Shown: piece by piece, positions 8,653 to 19,623 of the stretch | How the letters are laid out: every line of letters begins with the position of its first letter | Numbering within the stretch: the stretch's first letter is position 1 | Assembly (NCBI RefSeq): GCF_000281045.1 | Contig: NW_008246154.1 | Location: 60,102-111,030, forward strand | Source of the DNA: Saprolegnia diclina VS20 | Taxonomy: Eukaryota > Oomycota > Saprolegniomycetes > Saprolegniales > Saprolegniaceae | Direction: 5' to 3' | DNA: 50,929 nt | The notes under the pieces: generated by a model | The model's input: only the letters and a program-made list of their open reading frames with translations | Database searches by the model: none | Told to the model about the DNA's origin: nothing | Position numbers and translations under genes: made by a program

Positions 8653-10467
8653 CTAGTCGCTGTGGCTCGTTGTCAACGCTTCGGTGGAGTCGACCCAGCC
8701 GCAGATCGCAACGCCGTTACGGACAATGGCCTCGCCACTCCCGCCCGCAATGCGATAGCACGCGGTCGATGGGAAGAGCGCCATGACGCTGCTCACAATG
8801 GCAAAGAGCAGCGCAATCGAAAAGCCAATCACAATGCCCCACGCCGCGCCGCGGTTGTAGCCGCCGCGCTTCTTGAGCCATTGGAGCGCCGCTTTTTGCG
8901 GCGGAAGGAGTCCGAGAAAGGCCAGCGATAAGAGCTTCATACCGAGCGAGATCAAGAGCACGTACGTCACTTGCCAGCGCACACGCACCGAGTCAGTCGC
9001 GAGGTCGGCGACCGAGACGTCAAAGTACGAGTCGACGACCTTGTAGATGACAGTGGCAAACGGCGTTGCGAGGTTGACAATGGTCGTAATGAGACTGTTG
9101 ACGGCGCCTTCGTTGCCAATGTCGGCAATCTCAACCGCGCAAAACGACGAGATCGCAAACCGGATCGCGCTCGGGAGCGCTTTGGGCAGAAGCCGGCCCA
9201 TGAAGAAGTATGGGTTCCGCGTCACGTGCCACGTCACACTGAGGAGGACCGTCGAGTCGATGGCAGCAATGGCCATCGTCGCAATAGCGATCGCGTGACG
9301 CCAGTTGAGGTTGAGGCCCCACTGCCCACACGCAAAGATGGCCGCGGCCATGAGCGCCGTGTTGAGCACGCCAAAGATCGAGTTGGTGAGCGGCTGGACG
9401 TTGGCCCACGCGCTCTTCATGCTCGGGATCGCGGTCGCTTCAAACGAAAAGAAAAAGTTGCTGCAAAATCGAAAGAGACAGATTTGCCACACGACGCGGA
9501 GCTCGAGGAGGCGCCAGAGCCGCCCCATGTACGCACTAAAGACAGGCCGCACATCGCGCTCCTCGACGACGAAAAAGAGAGCGCAGTAAATGGCGAGGAG
9601 ACACGGCACAATGAGCATGCCAAACGCGGCGTTCGGCGTGATCGACCAGTCAAAGTTGCCGCCGTATTCGAAACTGTTCATGCACACGCCCGCAATGAGC
9701 TGCGGCACGACCGACGACGCAAACCGCGTGCCGTAAATGATCGACTGGAGCCGGCCACGAACAAGAATCGGCTCACGCTGCGCGTACTCGACCACCATGG
9801 CGTCGGCCGCGACATCTGCGAGCATGTAGCCAAAGCTGCAGATGGTCGAGAGGATGATCCAGTACCCGGCTTGGCTCGAGGCTTGCATGTTGACATGCAT
9901 GCGCGCCGAGGTGTTGAGCACCGAGAGATTACCGCCGCGCAGTGTCGCGATCGTATCGTGCGACAGCGACGAGAGCGGCCGGCCCACGTACGGCGCCGGA
10001 AACGTGGAGAAGGTCATGCAGCAGATACAAATGAGCGCAATGCACCAGCCAAGCACCATGTAGGGCTTGCGCTTGAAGCCAAAAAGCGGAAAGCAGTCGG
10101 TGAGAACCCCCATAAAGATCTTGAACGACCAGCAAATGTTGACAATGGACGTGTACGACGCGGCTTGGTACCCGTTGAAGTTCATGTACTGAATGTAGAC
10201 GGGGTAGACAAGCGCGGGCAGGAGGCCGTAGATCATGCCGACGGCCACGTACTGACCGAGGAGCCCAATGGCTTCGCGGCTAAGGATGTCGAGGACGCCA
10301 CCAGGGCGAAGCGCACCGTCGAGTGAGTGCTCGCTCACCGTGCTCATCTTGTGCAGCTGCGTCGTCGACTGGAGCACCTCCCCTGAAAAGTACGTGGGCA
10401 GGTCGGCGTCGTCGTAGAGCCATATCTTCTTGGGGGTGGCGGGTTGCGGCGGCTGCTGCTTGTTCAT
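8653..10467 (-). CDS. Folate-biopterin transporter family (BT1/FBT, MFS-like), paralogue 2
   Basis: Single exon, 604 aa from the ATG at 10467 (MNKQQPPQPATPKKIWLY). An upstream in-frame TTG is not used. It shares the full length of paralogue 1: LGQYVAVGMIYGLLPALVYP, TDCFPLFGFKRKPYM, ADVAADAMVVEYAQREP and ~12 membrane spans. A long loop after transmembrane 4 carries several possible N-glycosylation sites (NLS, NTS). The C-terminus is intact (CYRIAGGSGE) and shows what paralogue 1 lost. BT1/FBT carriers are expanded in oomycetes; the cargo (folate, pterin or other) cannot be told from sequence. Same orientation as paralogue 1, 1.2 kb upstream. Confidence 0.9.
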   Translation of the reverse strand: MNKQQPPQPATPKKIWLYDDADLPTYFSGEVLQSTTQLHKMSTVSEHSLDGALRPGGVLDILSREAIGLLGQYVAVGMIYGLLPALVYPVYIQYMNFNGYQAASYTSIVNICWSFKIFMGVLTDCFPLFGFKRKPYMVLGWCIALICICCMTFSTFPAPYVGRPLSSLSHDTIATLRGGNLSVLNTSARMHVNMQASSQAGYWIILSTICSFGYMLADVAADAMVVEYAQREPILVRGRLQSIIYGTRFASSVVPQLIAGVCMNSFEYGGNFDWSITPNAAFGMLIVPCLLAIYCALFFVVEERDVRPVFSAYMGRLWRLLELRVVWQICLFRFCSNFFFSFEATAIPSMKSAWANVQPLTNSIFGVLNTALMAAAIFACGQWGLNLNWRHAIAIATMAIAAIDSTVLLSVTWHVTRNPYFFMGRLLPKALPSAIRFAISSFCAVEIADIGNEGAVNSLITTIVNLATPFATVIYKVVDSYFDVSVADLATDSVRVRWQVTYVLLISLGMKLLSLAFLGLLPPQKAALQWLKKRGGYNRGAAWGIVIGFSIALLFAIVSSVMALFPSTACYRIAGGSGEAIVRNGVAICGWVDSTEALTTSHSD

Positions 10468-11972
10468 CGCAGCCAAAGGCAAACTGGCAAAGGCTTCGTG
10501 GCACGATCGAAACAGACGACATGGGCTGCATACAGCAGCATTCGTCGATCATCTCAATCTGGATCGAGTGAAATTTGTCCCAGCCCCGTATGGTCATGTG
10601 AATTGCATACATTTACCGAGAGAGAGGAAGTCGACTGCTCCTTTACAAGCCGGATACCTACGTCCACAGAACGCAGCGGTGCCGATGCGTCGATGGGTTG
10701 TACGCTCGAGCGCGCCCTTGCCGCGGACATCTCGCTCGAATGGGAACGTCTAACAAAGCACGAGACGCCAAACGTACAACTTGTACACGTGGATGTCAGC
10801 CCCGTGCGATCATCAAGCCATGCCGAGTTGAAGGGCGAGGTAACATTCCCTAGTCTTGATGGGAACGATCGCTCTAGGGTGCAGGAACGGACGGTTCTGA
10901 GGCATCTTGCGACGTTGAAGTTGATGGGCGAAGTGTCTCCACGCAGAACAATACCTTATTCGCACTCTCCCCAGTACTATAAACAAATGCGTATACGATT
11001 GCAATGGTTCTAGAGCGACTACACGCGTACTGTCAACCGCTCGTCGTTAGACTCGTAGCACCGTATACGGTACCACAAGCTGGTACCACCAAGCTATCAC
11101 GCAGAGTCATGTGATCGAAACACTGGCTTTTTCGACGTTGCCCGCTGTATCTACAACGTTTCTAGCATGCATGCCAAGGCCTGCGCGCAATGATTATCGT
11201 CGTCGCCGTTGTCCTTAGAGCAGCTCTACAACGTGTGCTCCACCACGCTGGCTTGGTGTGCTCCATCCACCACTTTGCCGTACGAATGCTATGAATGACG
11301 TGGCATCGCGAGAGACATATAGGGCTAGGGTTAAACTGTACTATTGACACCAACGACGGCACACACCGGACATTCCCCAACTTGCCGGAGTAAGTGCTCT
11401 TGTTGACGTTGCTGTCAGGGTTCACGAGCATCGCTTAGCGAGAAATTTCGATGACGCCCCTTTGCACACATGGGACGGCGTAGCACAAGGTGCGTATGCC
11501 GCTTCTTTGATGCACACGTGCCTGCCGAGCGACATTATTCGCCCGAGGACATAGCAACATCGTTCTCTCTTCCGATCCGCCGTGATGAAAGACGCAGCGT
11601 CGCTGGGTAGGCACAGCGAATACGTACGCTGCAACTGGACCAGGCGCATCGTTGTGAGTGCTGTCTCAGATGACCCTTCGCACGACCGCGCAATGTTCTG
11701 CCAAGCTGTCCAAGCAGTGAAAGAGAGGCTTACCACGAAAAACAAATGCGCTACAAAAAATGGGATCCGAAAATAAGAAGGTCCAGGCGATGTGCGCGCC
11801 AGCTTGAGCCGTCGCTGAAACCCCAGGGTTCGCCTCTGGTAGACGTTTCCATAGTCTTTCTCGAGTCGCTTGAACTCTCAAAGGAATGACACCTGTCATA
11901 CTGTCACAAACAAAACGCCTGCGTGCGCGCTCGATATACATAATACTACGCGTCGTAGTCGTTGATAGTGCT
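10468..11972. other. Intergenic region, no gene recognised
   Basis: About 1.5 kb. Short open frames on both strands have no recognisable domain, no convincing splice structure, and many Cys/His/Arg residues typical of non-coding translation. I see nothing specific in it. Confidence 0.6.
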
Positions 11973-12746
11973 TTAGAAGGGAATCGCTTTCCGAAAGGCG
12001 GGCCCGAGGCTGTCCTGGTCGATCGGGGGAATCGCGGTGGGCTTTGCAAGGCCGAGTTGGGTCGCATGCGCTGTGGAGATACCGCGGGTGGCCATCTCGG
12101 ACACGGTGTAGATGGTGGCTGCCCACTCGAGGCGGTCGTCGTCGTTCAAGAACGAGAGGATGAGCATGTCGGACGAGCTCTTGGAGAGGCAGATGCAGAA
12201 AGGACGGTCCTTTGTCGATAAATACGAGAGTTTGACGCGGTGCAAGTCCATTTCGCCCTTCTCCTTCATGTCGGACGGGCTCAGCACCTCGTAGTACTTG
12301 AGGACGCCTCGTGCGACCTTGACGACGCGCTCGTCCCACTTGTCGCGACCCGAGCGCGACTTCTTTGTGAGCGTCCCCGTCTTGGTCGGCGGTAGCACGA
12401 GCGTGAGGCGGCGCGGCCACGGCGAGTGCACATCCCATGCAAAAAGATCCGTGTCGTGCTCGCTGCCTTCGGGAATGCGCTGTCCGTTCACGAGGTACAC
12501 TTGGCTGCCAACAACGACTTCTGGCTCGTCGCTGCGCGAGACAAGCCAGACCGACTCGCCCTTGCGCTCACGCCGGCGGGCGACGGTGATCTTGACGTCG
12601 ACCTCGCACGCATAGACGACGTCGTAGGTCAGCATGGGCATGTGGCTGGCGGCCTCGATGACGGCCTCGGGCGGGCAGTCGCTGGCGTCGGCGCGGGGCT
12701 GGCCGAGCAGCTCCGACTTGGTCTTCTTGAGGAAGTTCTTGAACAT
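11973..12746 (-). CDS. Short PDZ-like plus PH-domain protein, 257 aa
   Basis: The ATG at 12746 (MFKNFLKKTKSELL) is chosen because upstream in-frame sequence is unlike protein and no earlier ATG is convincing. A PDZ-like region covers ~50-135 (DVKITVARRRERKGE, VGSQVYLVNGQRIP), ending at a conserved LPPTKTGTLTKKS link. A PH domain follows (~135-245), with the typical C-terminal helix containing DDRLEWAATIYTV. PH domains bind phosphoinositides or proteins at membranes; the ligand is unknown. The module matches residues ~380-552 of the neighbouring three-PH protein, so the two genes are tandem relatives. A TGTCATTTGTC motif (INR-like) lies about 45 nt upstream. Confidence 0.8.
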   Translation of the reverse strand: MFKNFLKKTKSELLGQPRADASDCPPEAVIEAASHMPMLTYDVVYACEVDVKITVARRRERKGESVWLVSRSDEPEVVVGSQVYLVNGQRIPEGSEHDTDLFAWDVHSPWPRRLTLVLPPTKTGTLTKKSRSGRDKWDERVVKVARGVLKYYEVLSPSDMKEKGEMDLHRVKLSYLSTKDRPFCICLSKSSSDMLILSFLNDDDRLEWAATIYTVSEMATRGISTAHATQLGLAKPTAIPPIDQDSLGPAFRKAIPF

Positions 12747-13178
12747 CCGTGGTCGATGACTGCGGCGGCGGCGACGTGGCGACAAATGACACGAAACGCA
12801 AATCACCAAATCACCAAAAAAACACATTCCCACCCAAGTGCGTGAAAATTCCGCAGCACATTGCGCCGGATACCGCCGGATACGTGTTTCACACACCGTG
12901 TGAAATGCTCGAAAAAAGATCGCCACAACCAGGCGTCGTGGCCGCTCCGACAGCCATGGCACATTGATCATGATAGCCGTGCGTGCAAACCAAAGGGCCT
13001 TTACCGTGACCTCGCCGCGGCCGGTACATGTAGCAGTGGCGGCGCCATGGGCCAGGGCCGCGGCGATGTGTACGCTCTCGTCATACCTTCGACGTGTCGC
13101 TGCGTCATGGCAAAGGTGATGCTTGGTCATGGTAGCAAACACCGAGCCTGAAGCCATGACAGTACGCAAGATAAATTA

Positions 13179-14882
13179 CTAATAGAAAGGCCGATCATAG
13201 CGCATTTGGTTCATGTTGAGCCCTTGGCTCGCCATGACGATGCTGCAGTGCAGCACGCTCGCCCACTCGACCTGGTCATTGAGCGTCGGTGCTTGCAGCA
13301 CGAGTTTGTCGGTGGGCGATCGGCCAAGCACGATGCAGAACGGGCGATTCGCAAACGCCGCGACTGTGACCCAGCACCCCGCAAGCGAGAACGCGCCGCG
13401 GAGGGCGTTGCCCGCCATGTAGCGGAGCTCGCCGCCGGCAACGACGACATCGCGCTCCTTCCACGTCGCCATCTGATGCGTCGCGCGCGACTTCTTGACC
13501 AACGTACCGCGTTTCGTCGGCGGCAAGAGAAATTCGCATGTCAGTGGATAGACCGCGGTCGCGAGCCGCAGCCGGACAGCGTCGCACGTCGTGCCGAGCG
13601 AGACACCGGCGATCGTCACGAGCTGCGCCCCACGCACAATCTCGGGCGATAGCACGGACGCTTCGGTCACGAGAAGGGCTTCACCGCGGCGTGCGAGCCC
13701 AATCGCTTCAAAGTCGCGCTTGCTCCGAAAGGTAATCGGGATCCGCTCGAGCGTCTTGGCGACGACGCACGCGCGGTCAATGGCCTGCGTGAGGACGCTG
13801 GGCGGGCGCGGGTGCTTCTTTTGCGCTTGCTGGAGCGCGTGGAGCCAGAGGTACATGTCGTGCTCGGTCATCGCGCTCAAGTGGAGTTCCAAGTTGTCGG
13901 TCGCAATGACAAAGTAGTTGCGCCGCGAGTCGGGGGCAAACGGAATGCCGCCGCTCACGACGCAGCCGAGGAGCGGTAAATTGCCTTTGGGCGCGCCCTG
14001 GTCTTCGGTGTAGTAGCTCAAGATCGGCAATTTGTTGTGGATCTCGATGCGGAAGAAGCGCTTGGACCAGTTCGTGCGCACGTGGCCGCGCTTGTAGAGC
14101 ACGCCTTCCATGCTCGCGTGGTCGCGCGGGTCTTCGTACGGCGTCCACTTGTGCGCCAGCTCGGCATCGTCGAGCGTCAAGTGTACCGTGTTGCGCAGCG
14201 GGTCCCAGCGACCCGTGCGCGCGTTGGCACCAATGCTTTCGAGCGCGTGGATCCAGCGTGTCATGGCGCGCTGCGTCTTGGTCGAGAAGAGGTAGGTGCG
14301 CATGGGCGTGAGCAAAATGAAAAAGTACAGGCGCTCGCTCACGTGGGTTTGGATGACAATGTCGTTCTTGGTCGTCGCCTCGACGTGGATCGAGCCCTTG
14401 CACGTGGCCTTGTCCTCGGCCGTGTAGTAGCGCAAGTACCCGTCTCTCGTGAGCTCAAAATACCGCCACTTCCATGTCTTGAACTTGTTGCCGCACTTTT
14501 CAATCCAGCCGCGCCGAAGGATCGTGTCGGGTACCGGCGGCGCCTCGAGCGTGAGGCTGCTGCTGCAGCGGACGGCCGGCGCGTCGTACGTGTCGTCAAA
14601 GCTGTCGCTTTGCAGCATCGTAAGTGTCGGATGGATGCGCGATCCACGATCAATCCAGTCGGCGGGCTCCACCTCGGGCGTCGAGTCGTCGCTGGTTGCG
14701 CCTTGGTCGCTGCTGCTGGCGTCGTCGAGCTCGTCCATATTGGCACTGGTCGTCGTGCTGCTGTTGGCGAGGCTGCTCTTGCGCAGACCCCACGAGAAGC
14801 TGCTGCGGAAGCTGCCGAGGAGGCTGCTGCTCTCGCGCGGCGCACCGTTGCTGTTGTCGTCGTCGTCGTTAGTGGGCGCCAT
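13179..14882 (-). CDS. Multi-PH-domain protein (PH-PH-PDZ-like-PH), 567 aa
   Basis: Start placed at the ATG at 14882 (MAPTNDDDDN); an in-frame ATG at 14927 is possible. The first ~115 residues are acidic and Ser-rich. PH1 spans ~121-217 (RRGWIEKCGNKFKTWKWRYF), PH2 ~257-354 (MEGVLYKRGHVRTNWSKRFF), a PDZ-like region ~380-455 (AQLVTIAGVSLG), and PH3 ~457-552 (GTLVKKSRATHQMATWKERD). PH1 and PH2 keep the Trp of the C-terminal helix. The C-terminal PDZ-like/PH module is shared with the adjacent short protein, including the link LPPTKxGTLxKKS and the segment NRPFCIVLGRSPTDKL versus DRPFCICLSKSSSDML. It is likely a membrane-recruited scaffold, inferred from domains only. Confidence 0.85.
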   Translation of the reverse strand: MAPTNDDDDNSNGAPRESSSLLGSFRSSFSWGLRKSSLANSSTTTSANMDELDDASSSDQGATSDDSTPEVEPADWIDRGSRIHPTLTMLQSDSFDDTYDAPAVRCSSSLTLEAPPVPDTILRRGWIEKCGNKFKTWKWRYFELTRDGYLRYYTAEDKATCKGSIHVEATTKNDIVIQTHVSERLYFFILLTPMRTYLFSTKTQRAMTRWIHALESIGANARTGRWDPLRNTVHLTLDDAELAHKWTPYEDPRDHASMEGVLYKRGHVRTNWSKRFFRIEIHNKLPILSYYTEDQGAPKGNLPLLGCVVSGGIPFAPDSRRNYFVIATDNLELHLSAMTEHDMYLWLHALQQAQKKHPRPPSVLTQAIDRACVVAKTLERIPITFRSKRDFEAIGLARRGEALLVTEASVLSPEIVRGAQLVTIAGVSLGTTCDAVRLRLATAVYPLTCEFLLPPTKRGTLVKKSRATHQMATWKERDVVVAGGELRYMAGNALRGAFSLAGCWVTVAAFANRPFCIVLGRSPTDKLVLQAPTLNDQVEWASVLHCSIVMASQGLNMNQMRYDRPFY

Positions 14883-15678
14883 GGCGCGTGCCGCGGTATG
14901 GCGAGGTGGCGGCTCCTGCCAGCGCATCTTGCGTCTGGGACACAAGGCCGGCTGGTAAGATTTGTATTTCTCAGTTCTTAGTTTCGTATTGCATTGAATT
15001 TGGTTGGCAATCCACCACAATTCTCTTTGTTTTTGTATGCGACAACCGCGACCGCGACCAAAGTGAATTAAAATATAGTGATGCGTTCCAGAAGTGCAAT
15101 TTCAAATTTCTGAAATTTCTGGATAATAACCAACAAGCGCAACGCATTGCGCTGAGGCGCCGCAATCAACAAGGAGACCTCCCAGTGACAAGCCCGGAAG
15201 CAGCAGCAGACGACACGCCAACACAGCTTGGGACTAGAATGCAGCAGGATAGAAGTACGAACGCATGGATATACAGTGTACAAACACGTCCTGCTCGGCT
15301 TCGTTGACGCACCGCTTGAAGCTTCCGCGCATTTGCAGCAGGTGCAAAGGTTAAATTTTGAGCGCAAATGAAGTCGCTTGACGGCTGTCGATCTGCGGAC
15401 AGCACTCCGCGGACGGGACGCGGCAGAGACAGAGCCAGCTTGATGCCACACATTACACGTGGGCGTAATGCAAGACGGATGTCGACGCGCCTCGAAGCAC
15501 GCGGCGCAGAACCGGGTGCGAATGCGGCAAGCCACCAGCCGGCAATAGTACCCAGATACATGACCACATCAAACGCTGGATCCAAACAGAATATAATGCG
15601 ATGCTGGATGCACACGAATCGACGGTTACGGATCTCGAACCGGTCGGTTACTTTTGCGATTGCTTCCGTCGAGCAGCG
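14883..15678. other. Intergenic region between the PH protein and the TKL kinase
   Basis: About 0.8 kb between divergent genes, AT-richer than its surroundings around 14960-15130. No gene recognised; it should contain both promoters. Confidence 0.6.
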
Positions 15679-18600
15679 ATGCTAGCACGCCGCAGCATGG
15701 TCGAGCCCGCTGCGCCGTCGCCGCCAAAGTCGCCGGTACAGCACGCTCCTTGCATGCATCCACCATACGATGAGCTAGCACCGGCGCCGCGGCAACTCGG
15801 TGCAGAGCGTGGACTCGCTCGTCGACGCGATGAAGGCCAAGCAGATCGCCAAGCCGCACCTCTCCATCTTGACTGAGTTCATCACGATAAGCCCGATCTC
15901 GCTGCGCTTCAGCCGCGTAGGCCACCATGCCCGTTGGCTCCTTCTTACGATGGCGAATCTAGGCTAGCATCGAAAAGAACTTTCTTCTCGAGCACGGCAA
16001 AAAGTACGCGACGCGGTACCGCCCGCTCATGGCCACGATCTGTGGCTTTATGAGCCTCGCCGGCGCATTCGAGTGCCATCATGGCAAGGCGACGCTTGGC
16101 GGCCTCAAGCTCGCCGTCGCGGCCATTGCTGGCGGCCTCGCTCTTTTCGCCACGCATGTACGTGCGCTTGCGATTCTGTTTACAAACACATTGGACGATG
16201 CTAGGTCGTTGCCCGCCGGTCGGTGCTCGTGCCTCTCTCGGGGGGCGTCGTTATCGCCGTCTATGTCTGTCAAATCCTCGACGAAGGCGCGGACGCGACC
16301 CTTTTCTTGACTGCGAAACGAGGCAGCATCGGGCTCGTCTTCCTTCTCTACGTGGCCGTGGGCATTGGCATTGGCATGCGCTTCCTGGCGTCGGCGCAAA
16401 TCTCGTTTGTACTGACGCTGCTTGCGCTCATCAACCTGTGGGTCTCGGCCGTTCCGACTCCGCGAACGGACCAAGTTCAAATTTTTCTTATGGATCGTCG
16501 ACTCTCACCGATGATGTACTAGGTCGAGTCGACCATCTATGTTGTGCTCGGTTTTGTGTTTTTTCACTTTGCGATGATTCGCCAAATCGAAATTCATGTA
16601 TGACCGTCGTGGATTGTCAAAATTTGTGAATTGCGGTAGGAACGCCGCGAGTTTCGCTTGATCAAGCGCCTCACGGCCGAGAACGTCCAAGTGCAAATGC
16701 AAATGGAGAACTTCACCTTGTTTGCGCGCGGCGTCAACGATTCCGTAGACATTACATGAACATTATACGAGAATTTGAATTGATTCGATAGCCACGCGCC
16801 AAGTCGGCGCTCGTGGCCCCTGGCGGGCTCTTGTCGCCGACCAACAAGATTCATGCCAACGACGTCGAGCTATTTGATACGATTGGGTGCGGCGCCCACG
16901 GCGAAGTCGTGCGCGGCAAGTTCAAGTCGACCATCGTTGCCGTAAGTTGCATACACTTGTGAAAAAATGGTCTATTTGACACTATGGCATCTAGGTCAAG
17001 ACCATCAAGGGCGAAGTCAAGGACGAGTACATTCGCGACATGGCCGTCGAGTCGACGCTCATGGCCGACTTGCGGCACCCGAATATTGTCATGTTTATGG
17101 GCATGTGTCTCTTCCCGCCCATGATTTTGATGGAATATTGCTCGCGCGGCTCGGTCTTTGACGTCCTCCACGTCAAGTGCATCTCGTTGGATTGGAGTCT
17201 TTTGCTGCGCATTCTCTTGGACGCGAGCCAAGGCATGGCCTTCTTGCACCAGGTAGACACTCAATTCTCAAATTTCTAGTTTTCAAATGGCGTTATGTAG
17301 TACAAGCCTCCGATCATTCACCACGACCTCAAGAGCCTCAACATGCTACTGGACCCGAACTGGCGCTGCAAGGTCTCGGACTTTGGCCTTAGCCGCTTCA
17401 AGAAGAAGCACATGATGGACTCGCAGCATACCATGGGGAGTATTCCATGGATGGCGCCCGAGGTCTCGACCAACAATCTCCTCACGGAGAAGGTCGACGT
17501 GTACGCCATGGGCATCATCATGTTCGAGTGCTTGACGAGCGAGATGCCGTATCCCGCGATCCCGATTCAGGGCATTCCACACCTTATCGCCAAGGTGCCT
17601 CGCCATCGGTACTCTCAGCTCAAAACTCAGTTTTGAGTCTAGGGCCGGCGCCCAACCGATTATGCCAAGCTCGAAAACATCCCGTCCGAGCTCGACGGTC
17701 TCGTGGCCCTCATGAAGGCGTGCTGGGTACTACAGTCTGTCGAAGGCAAGGTAGACTCTGTGCGCTAGGCGCCGAGCCCGGCCGACCGACCAGACTTTGA
17801 TCTAATTGTCGACACAATCGAGCTTCAGGTGTGTCCTGCGTTCTTCAAGGGTGCGACCATGGCCGACGCTATTGTCTACCCGCGGGACCGCAACCAGTCG
17901 CAGAGCCAGAAAGACCAAGACATTCTCATGGCCAACTTATGCTTCAACATCAAGGAGACCGAGCTCGTGCTTGGTACCAAGATTGGCGGCGGCAGCTACG
18001 GCGCCGTGTACGCGGGCAAGTGGCTTGGCACCGACGTGGCCATCAAACAGGTATTTTCTACGTTACGACATGTCGCATAGCACTCAACTATGACATTCTA
18101 GCTCTTCCTCAATGCGCTCGGCGAAAAAGTGCTCAAGGATTTCCACAAGGAGTGCGACCTCATGCGTCAACTCCGCCACCCGAACATCGTCCTCTTCCTC
18201 GGGAGCAGCGCGCAGCCGCCGAATCTCTTCCTCGTGACGGAGCTCCTCGCCAAAGGCAGTCTCTTTGATATCTACCACGCTGAGAGCCGCATCGAGAATG
18301 TTGGCAAGCACTACAAGCGCGTGTTGCAGGTACTCGTAGTGCACTCAAAAGTAAACCCTAACCCTGCTCGTGGCAGGTGGCGGCGGACATGGCACGGGGC
18401 ATGGCCTACCTGCACAGCTTGACGCCGCCACTGATCCACCGCGACATGAAGGTTCGTTTTGCCATCTTGGACGAATGTACAACATTGTCATATTTTAGAG
18501 CCCCAACATTATGGTCGACTCCCACTGGGTTGCCAAAATTGGCGACTTTGGCCTCTCGCGCATCAAGGTAGTCGCGAGGCTACGAGCCGAGCGCTTGATT

Positions 18601-19000
18601 GAATGTCCTAGGACGAGACCAAGACGATGACCAAGTGCGGGAGCCCGCTTTGGGTCGCCCCCGAGATCCTGCAAGGCCATCGCTTTGCCGAGGGCTGCGA
18701 CATTTACAGCTTTGGCATCATCGTGTGGGAGATCGTCTCGTGGAGCGAGCCGTACCCGGACATGGGCTCCAAGGACGTGATGCGCAATGTTGCTATGAAC
18801 GGCCTCCGCCCAGCGATTCCCGAGAGCTGCCCGACCGACCTCTGCCTCCTCCTCGGCCAGTGCTGGCGCAACGAACCCGTACGGTCGCCTCCTTTCACAC
18901 GAGGTCGTTGATAGCGTGTATATAGGACGACCGGCCATCGTTTGCGACGATTCTGGACTGCCTCACAAGCATGCAGCGGGTGCTGCCTCGCGACATCTAG
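15679..19000 (+). CDS. Membrane TKL protein with two tandem kinase domains, 16 exons, 873 aa
   Basis: Exons: 15679-15735, 15779-15916, 15963-16157, 16205-16474, 16523-16597, 16640-16744, 16792-16941, 16995-17252, 17301-17594, 17643-17726, 17769-18050, 18102-18329, 18377-18451, 18499-18567, 18612-18878, 18926-19000. All 15 introns (42-53 nt) are phase 0. About six hydrophobic spans (~85-240) are followed by a coiled segment. Kinase 1 has GCGAHGEV (312-319), AVK Lys332, HHDLKSLN (423-430; His replaces Arg of HRD), DFG 443-445 and WMAPE. Kinase 2 has GGGSYGAV (615-622), VAIK Lys635, HRDMKSPN, DFG 753-755 and WVAPE. Both therefore look catalytically competent. TKL kinases act in signalling; the six-span domain resembles cyclase membrane modules, suggesting a receptor-like role (inference). 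An alternative start is 15697. Confidence 0.88.
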
Positions 19001-19623
19001 TCGTATGAAAGGCCAATGCAATATGCAGTCTGCTTGTTGGATATGGACGTCGTCGTGGCGTCTCGACCGTAGCGAGTGACATTCGGTCGCGGTTCCATGG
19101 ACCATCACAAGACACTACTCGTCGTACTTGCAGCGGCCTTGGCGCAGACGATTGCATGCTTGCAATGGCGGGATTGGCCAATGTCGACGGACCTTGCAAT
19201 GAACAACCTCATCAAATGAGCTCCACCATGGGCAAAAATGGCCGTCGTCTCTCGTATGGTAGCCCGAGGGATTGACGGACTGAGCATCAGCCTCCCGCAC
19301 GAGCGACCACGTTGAGCGACTGTTCTACAACTGGTGCCACCAGATACCAAATTCCGAGTCTGGTACCTCGCACTTGGGAATGCGGCACGGAGCTCTGTCA
19401 AATTGCAGACTCGATACAAGCACCAGTCGCACGTAGGGTACGATCACACAGGCTACGTCAAAGTTGTTGTCGGGTTCGTCTCCTCGGCGTGTGTTGCCAA
19501 GACTCGCCCGACGTCGATGGTGGTGCCACGTCAAGTGCCATATGATTGGTCAAAATATCGACCATTTTGGCACAGACGCGTCGTTGGATTGGCTGGATGG
19601 GCGCATTCCAGCAAGCGTTCAAG
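19001..19623. other. Intergenic region, no gene recognised
   Basis: Holds the 3' end of the TKL gene and the promoter of the RCC1-like gene. A CCAAT box in reverse orientation (ATTGG) lies near 19545. Confidence 0.55.

Noticed and set aside
10444-11013. 189-codon plus-strand open frame upstream of FBT paralogue 2
   Set aside because: It overlaps the FBT2 5' region antisense, has no family features and no supporting promoter or splice structure.
18353-18365. Telomere-like AAACCCTAACCCT (also CCCTAACCCT at 8634-8643)
   Set aside because: Single short occurrences, one inside an intron; no repeat array. Probably chance or a minor promoter/intron motif.
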